Below, piece by piece: positions 58,882-64,000 of a DNA stretch of 64,000 nucleotides; the first letter of the stretch is position 1; every line of letters begins with the position of its first letter. Source of the DNA: Limnoperna fortunei (lineage: Eukaryota > Mollusca > Bivalvia > Mytilida > Modiolidae); assembly GCA_944474755.1 (NCBI GenBank), contig OX104113.1, forward strand, positions 59,788,074-59,852,073, in the 5' to 3' direction. The notes beneath the pieces were generated by a model. That model saw only the letters and a program-made list of their open reading frames with translations, was not told where the DNA came from and ran no database searches. Both the position numbers and the translations under genes were made by a program.

Positions 58882-59416
58882 TAGTCCGAGAATCTTCTGC
58901 CGTCCAACACCTTTTTTTTTTTTTTTTTTGCGTGGGATGTCAGAGAGCTCTCCATAAGCAAAACAGCGGATTTTGCGACATGAGTCTAGATTTTAACAAA
59001 CATTTTTGACCAGTTAAACTATATATATTTTGCTTCTTTAGATGTATTTCTCTATGAATATAATCATCATACCTTCAATCAAGATGATTTAAGTCCATTT
59101 CTTAGCTCATTTCCATCAATACCCTTACATTCTGACATTTCGCTTTCATTTTGTACAAAAAGTCACATGACAACAATGTGACTTAAATCCAGTGCTTAAA
59201 TTAGCTTGATTGAAGGTATGATGATTATAGTAATAGGGAAAAATATCTTAAGAAGCAAATTTTTTTTTAACTGGATGAAAATGTTTTTTAACATCTGGAC
59301 ACTATGAAATTAGCCGACTCAGACCCGTGTCGCAAAATCCGCTGTTTTGCTTATGGAGAGAGCTCTGACATCCCACACAAAAAAAGGATGTTGCACGGCA
59401 GAGGATTCTCGGACTA
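58882..59416. mobile_element. Foldback element with ~200-bp inverted repeats
   Basis: Starts TAGTCCGAGAATCTTCTGCC and ends GGCAGAGGATTCTCGGACTA. The arms stay alignable for about 200 bp (AGCAAAACAGCGGATTTTGC in both, TATAATCATCATACCTTCAA in both). The termini are flanked by TA, consistent with a Tc1/mariner-type target duplication. There is no ORF, so it is non-autonomous. A one-arm copy lies at 51096-51195. Confidence 0.87.
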
Positions 59417-59559
59417 GCTACAATAATGTAGCTCCTTTTTTTATGGACGTACAATGTAGCTACAAAGAGGTCCCATTACTCATAATGAAAATTGAAATTG
59501 TTTAAACCGTCATAGCTTATATAAAGTCAGCACTTTTTACTCCATTTTATTGTTTATTT

Positions 59560-59650
59560 AATTTAGAGTGGAGAGTGAGGCCAATACTTAGGTGTAAGGG
59601 ATTTTTAATTTAGAGTGTAGAGTGAGGCCAATACTTAGGTGTAAGGGATT
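59560..59650 (+). repeat. 47-bp tandem duplication
   Basis: Two copies of AATTTAGAGTGGAGAGTGAG, then GCCAATACTTAGGTGTAAGG. One differs by a G/T change. Confidence 0.92.
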
Positions 59651-59755
59651 GGGATATTTTATTCTGAACTATTTTGCAGATTTTCCAGCCAAAATGCATT
59701 TAGTTCGTGTTCCCCCTAAACTGGAGGTTTACTTTTCAATTCAGCTAATTAAGGA

Positions 59756-59896
59756 GTACTTTAAATTTTTGTACAGGTTATAGGATATAAGATGGTTTAT
59801 GTTTGTTTAGTCTAACAAACCATGGTTTATGAATGGTGTGAACAGAACCAAACCATTTTATAGAGTATAACCTGTTCAGAAATTTGAAATATACCT
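59756..59896. repeat. Palindromic mini-element P9
   Basis: Arms of about 42 bp: TACAGGTTATAGGATATAAG (59772) against the inverse around TATAGAGTATAACCTGTTCA (59859). The centre is AAACCATGGTTTATG-like. Confidence 0.75.
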
Positions 59897-60403
59897 TATA
59901 ATTTTATTTTAAGTATAAATCTTGACAATTTTAACGGTAAAAATAGTAATGACATTATGGCACTATTTGAATTTTAACTGCGTAAGAATAGGTCATGTGA
60001 AGGATGCAAGTTATATTATATAATATGGGTTTCTCCATTTGAATTTGCCAATCAGATTTCAGCTTACAAGGCAAATTAAATTTTAAGTTCATGTATGTAA
60101 ACATAACAGATTTATTGGTTGAAAGCAAAAAAAGTACCACTCTCAATTTTTTGGCAGTATAAATCAACCTAGCTTGGAATACTATTTCCTTTACTGTTGC
60201 CATATGAAAACACATAAATTATGATCTTGTCATTATAATGTATATTAAATTTTTCAAACAAAATTTCAGAAAATATATTTTGCTGACAAACATTTAACTG
60301 AAAGATTCAATAACATAACATTTGGTGCACTCAGCGGACCATTGTTTTGGGGTAATTGTTGGATTTGAAGTGAATTATATATAGATATATTAATCTGTTT
60401 CAG

Positions 60404-62357
60404 TCTACAGGAGTTATTATTGCTGGACTGGGTCTTGCAGCAGTAGGATTTGGAGGTGAGTTAAATGGATAGCAATAAAATAGACAGCACAGTCAAATAC
60501 ATTCAAATGATAAAACATTCATGATCATTGGAAAAAAACAAAGAAAAAAATCAGAGGTTAAGTGTAGATGTTCTGTTTAATTTTATGCACAGTAAATTAA
60601 ACCCTTATTACAATGACATTGGATTGAACGGAATATTCGACATCAGACAGAATTTCAGTGGTAACGAAGGTGTCCATGTGTGGTTTATGCTCGATGCAAC
60701 AGAATATTCGGTTTTCGACTCCGACTGGGTATGTCGATATATAAGATTCATGTACATGTAACTAATATATTACGACATGTTATTTCATTTTTCCTGGGCC
60801 TCAGTGGAAGTGGAAAAGGCAGCTAGTTATCTACTATTGATTACATGTATGTGAACACAAGGTTGTTGGTTCTAGTCTCACTGCGGGCAAGGTGTTAAAC
60901 ACCACAGTAACAAACAGATCCATGTACAAGTCTATTACACCTTAACGTTTAACTCTATATATATTGACTACCATACTAAAAGTCCCTACCTTTGCATCAT
61001 GTAGTTATAATCTAAAACCTTAGCCATCAAAGACAAAAATTATTTTTTATTGATTTAATGCATTGAAAAGTGTTTTTTAATGTTATTAAATCATACTTGT
61101 ATAAAATAATTATAGGATAATTAATTGGGTGGAGTGAATATCCAAAATATGATCACGAGTGCCGCATAAGGCATCTGATTAAACGAGTGTGCGGAACTTG
61201 TTCCGTGCACGAGTTTAATCTGATGCTTTATGCGGCACTCGTGATCCTATTTTGGATATTCTCGATGCCCAATTGATTATCCTATTTATTAAAGAGATCA
61301 AAATTGTTTTCGTAAAATTTTAATGCTTAATCCTAAATTTTATGAACGGCGGATGAATATCTGTATAGTAAAAAACCAACTGCAACTTTGGCGGGAAAAA
61401 ACCCGAAAGTGAAAATAAACGATAATTTTCACATGTGATTTACCGTGATTTCTGTCACTCGGAAAATTCTATATTTCATCTCTATCTATATAATAAGACA
61501 TTTTCTGTGAAACAAGTGTATGTATTTTACAGGTAGATATTTACTTAGACATGGAAAAGTGATGACTGAGACACTGAAGAAACAAATGGATTCTATACCA
61601 TCAGGGGTAAGGATAAATCCATTGTAGTTTTTAATTGTTAGATACTAGTACTTGTATTTATCACATCGTTGCTTTCATTCATGTTTAAATTATCAGTTCA
61701 TTATACAATTTAAACCAGTTTAAGTGAGGTATAGATCAAGATGGGTTCTTTTCAAATTTAAAACGTTAAAATTTTATTTAGATTTATGAACAGAAAATTT
61801 ATCATTGAGTAACATCACAAAATGTGATTCCCAGTATTTCTGGAATTATTTTAGTACAAAGGCTTTAAAAGGGGCAAATAATTAGTTTTGTAGTGCACAT
61901 ATACAAGCAGATAAGGATTTTTTTTTCTTGTGCTTTTGTGGGGACTCTTGATCCTACATAAGAGTTTATCAACAATAAACTAAAATTATTTTCTTCTTCA
62001 GAACTTCAGCAAATATTACAAGGGAGGCTTTGATGCAAAAATGTCCAGACGAGAAGCCGGCCTTATTTTAGGAGTCAGGTAAATATGAAATGTACACCAT
62101 TTTCATTATCATTGGTAAGAAATTACATGGTTTTGTATGCTCTTATTTCCAGAAATATGAATGATTGAGTGAAAAACTCATTTTTAATTTAAGTTATTGA
62201 CAATATCTTATAGTATGTTAAAAAATACAGACACAAAAATAGTGCAAGATGACATTCAGTTATAAACGAGATCATTTTATTTTTAGTCCTTCAGCAAGTA
62301 AGGCCAAAGTTAAGGAGGCACACAAGAGGATAATGCTGTTAAACCATCCAGATAGGG
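60404..62357 (+). CDS. DNAJC19: Mitochondrial import inner membrane J-protein TIM14, partial
   Basis: Four in-frame exons: 60404-60455, 61533-61606, 62002-62078, 62287-62357 (91 codons plus one base). DNAJC19/Pam18 sits in the mitochondrial inner membrane and stimulates the matrix Hsp70 of the import motor. Exon 1 seen here encodes STGVIIAGLGLAAVGFGG, the single membrane segment. The next exon gives RYLLRHGKVMTETLKKQMD. The third gives NFSKYYKGGFDAKMSRREAG, then LILGV. The fourth gives SPSASKAKVKEAHKRIMLL and NHPDRG, with the HPD tripeptide essential for Hsp70 stimulation. All introns are GT-AG. The initiating exon (expected to code only one or a few residues) was not found, and the last ~25 codons lie beyond the window. 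Human length is 116 aa. Confidence 0.93.
60797..60905 (+). mobile_element. Degraded SINE head
   Basis: DNAJC19 intron. GGGCCTCAGTGGAAGTGG, then CTACTATTGATTACATG, GGTTCTAGTCTCACTGCGGG and GGTGTTAAACACC. The tRNA-like boxes are mutated and most of the body is deleted. Confidence 0.7.
61110..61286. repeat. Palindromic mini-element P5
   Basis: DNAJC19 intron. The arms run from TATAGGATAATTAATTGGGT to CCCAATTGATTATCCTAT, including TGCCGCATAAGGCATCTGAT against ATCTGATGCTTTATGCGGCA. The centre is at GCGGAACTTGTTCCGTGC. Confidence 0.9.
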
Positions 62358-62897
62358 GTAAATTTATTGTTCACAGGTCGTTGATGGCGACCACTAATTT
62401 AATGAACTAGTTAATAAAAATAATGTTTCTTTAATTGTTTTGGCACACTTGCATTAAGTGCTAGTAGTAACGAGATTTGTTGTCGAAAGAGAACTGGTGA
62501 CAATTGTTTAAAGGTTTTACCATCTTCAAATCCCATTTGTTACTTCCTTGTCTTGTACACTTGTGTTTATGCTAAGATGAACTGCCATACATCAAGATAT
62601 GGGAAAGTGTTGAAAAACTGATAGAACATGTTATTGTGTTTTTAAGAATTCACTGAATGTGTTACCTAATCATTAATTTAAATAAAAAAAATGTTATTTT
62701 ATGTGTTTAATAACTTTTCATGTTTAAGAAACCCAATCCTCACAAGTGTGAAGTGTCCACAAAATACTGAATAATATATATCATTTAAATTTGATAAATA
62801 TATATATGGATAAGAAGGTCTACCAATAATGACTGTAAATGTAGTCAAAATTTTTCAAAGAATAGCTCTATGTAGGACAGACTTGTAAAGACCTTTT

Positions 62898-64000
62898 TAG
62901 CTCACCTGACCCAAAGGGTCAGTGTGAGCTAATCTCATCACTTTGCATCCGTCGTCATCAATGTCGTCGTCGTCGGCCGTAAACTTTTCACATTTCAATC
63001 TTCTTCTCCAAAACCCCTTGGCCAATTGGAACCAAACTTGTCAGGAATGTTTATTGGGTGGTTCTTTACAAAGTTTGAGTTTTTGGTGCTGATCAAATAT
63101 TAAACATGGCTGCCAGAGCCATTAATGTGTTCTGATTGGCTGAATTTCAAAAATCTTCTTCTCATAAATGCTTGGCAGATTGATTTGACTTTTGCAGAAA
63201 TGTACCTTAGATGGTCCTCTACAAAGTTTGAGTTTTTTGTGCCGATCCAAAATCCATGATGGCCACCATCGCAGGACAGTTTAACATAGGACCCTATGGG
63301 AAAAACATACAAACAACTTCTTTTTTGAAACTGTTCCACACAATGAAGCTAAATTATGAAGAAAATGAAGGCTGGATAATTATCTTATTGTTTTTGGTTT
63401 TTCGAGCCAATTGCAAATTCAACATGGCTTCCAGGGCCATTAATGCGTTCTGATTGTCTGAAATTCAAAAATCTTCTTCTCATAAACTGCTTGGCAGATT
63501 GATTTGAAATATTGCAGAAATGTATCTTAGGTGGTCCTTTACAAAGTTTGAGTTTTTTGTGCCGATCCAAAATCCAAGATGGCGACCATCGCAGGACAGT
63601 TTAACATAGGACCCTATGGGAAAAACATACAAACAACTTCTTCTCTGAAACTGTTCCACACAATGAAGCCAAATTATAAAGAAAAAATGATTAATGGATA
63701 TTTATCTTATTATTTCGAGTTTTTTGAGCCAATTGCAAATAGAAATGTCTTCCAGGGCAACTAATGGGTTCTGTTTGGCTGAAATTTCAAAAATCTTCTT
63801 TTTACAAACCGCTTAGCAGATTGATTTGAAATATTGCACAAATGTACCTTAGATGGTCCTCTACAAAATTTGAGTTTTTTGTGGCGATCCAAATTCCAAG
63901 ATGACCACCACGGTGGAATAACATAGGTCCCTATGGGAAAACCATACAAACAGCTTTTTCTCTGAAACTCAGTTCCACACAATTTAACCAAATAAGGCAG
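62898..64000 (-). mobile_element. Family B element, reversed, running off the window
   Basis: Begins with the hairpin (62898-62931: TAGCTCACCTGACCC, AAA, GGGTCAGTGTGAGCTA), then a GTC-rich tract (62950-62978). Units of about 320 bp follow, sharing AACATGGCTGCCAGAGCCAT, AATCTTCTTCTCATAAA, AAGTTTGAGTTTTTTGTGCC and ACATAGGACCCTATGGG (63285, 63607 and, diverged, about 63923). The minus- and plus-strand open frames here recur with the units and are not genes. It lies in the DNAJC19 intron after exon 62287-62357. Confidence 0.83.

Overview
This is AT-rich, intron-rich eukaryotic nuclear DNA. It carries three genes with GT-AG introns that reconstruct exon by exon: WDR73 (+, 9198-25736, 10 exons, 372 aa), EARS2 (-, 51441-27188, 14 exons, 530 aa) and the 3'-truncated DNAJC19/TIM14 (+, 60404-62357, 4 exons, continuing past the window). 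The gene set, tRNA-derived SINEs with AAAC tails, many TACATGTA words and minisatellite-bearing dispersed elements suggest a bivalve mollusc, most likely a mussel. That taxonomic call is inference from repeat style and was not tested by a search.

Layout: 1-9100 is intergenic, with a minisatellite-bearing element (178-1563), a SINE, palindromic mini-elements and a 44-bp array (4226-5115). WDR73 runs from 9198 to 25736; its introns hold an inverted-repeat copy, a non-autonomous hAT element with an 8-bp target duplication, a 2.2-kb 49-bp array and a reverse-transcriptase fragment. WDR73 and EARS2 are convergent, with a second reverse-transcriptase fragment between them. EARS2 introns (27305-51207) are packed with SINEs, tandem arrays and several repeat families. 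From 51453 to 60403 lies intergenic DNA between EARS2 and DNAJC19, with a broken hAT transposase gene (53386-55812), foldback elements and direct repeats. DNAJC19 follows, and the last 1.1 kb is another repeat element.

Function: EARS2 (mitochondrial glutamyl-tRNA synthetase) and DNAJC19 (inner-membrane import motor J-protein) both serve mitochondria and point away from each other. WDR73 is a WD40 scaffold protein; no functional link to the other two is shown by the sequence.

The most notable pattern is that several unrelated-looking repeat families (A to E below) share one plan: a core often made of tandem units, a short low-complexity tract, and a terminal hairpin. In three families (A, B, C) one arm of that hairpin also occurs inverted near the other end. 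This plan resembles non-autonomous Helitron/Helentron-type or bivalve Pearl-type elements.
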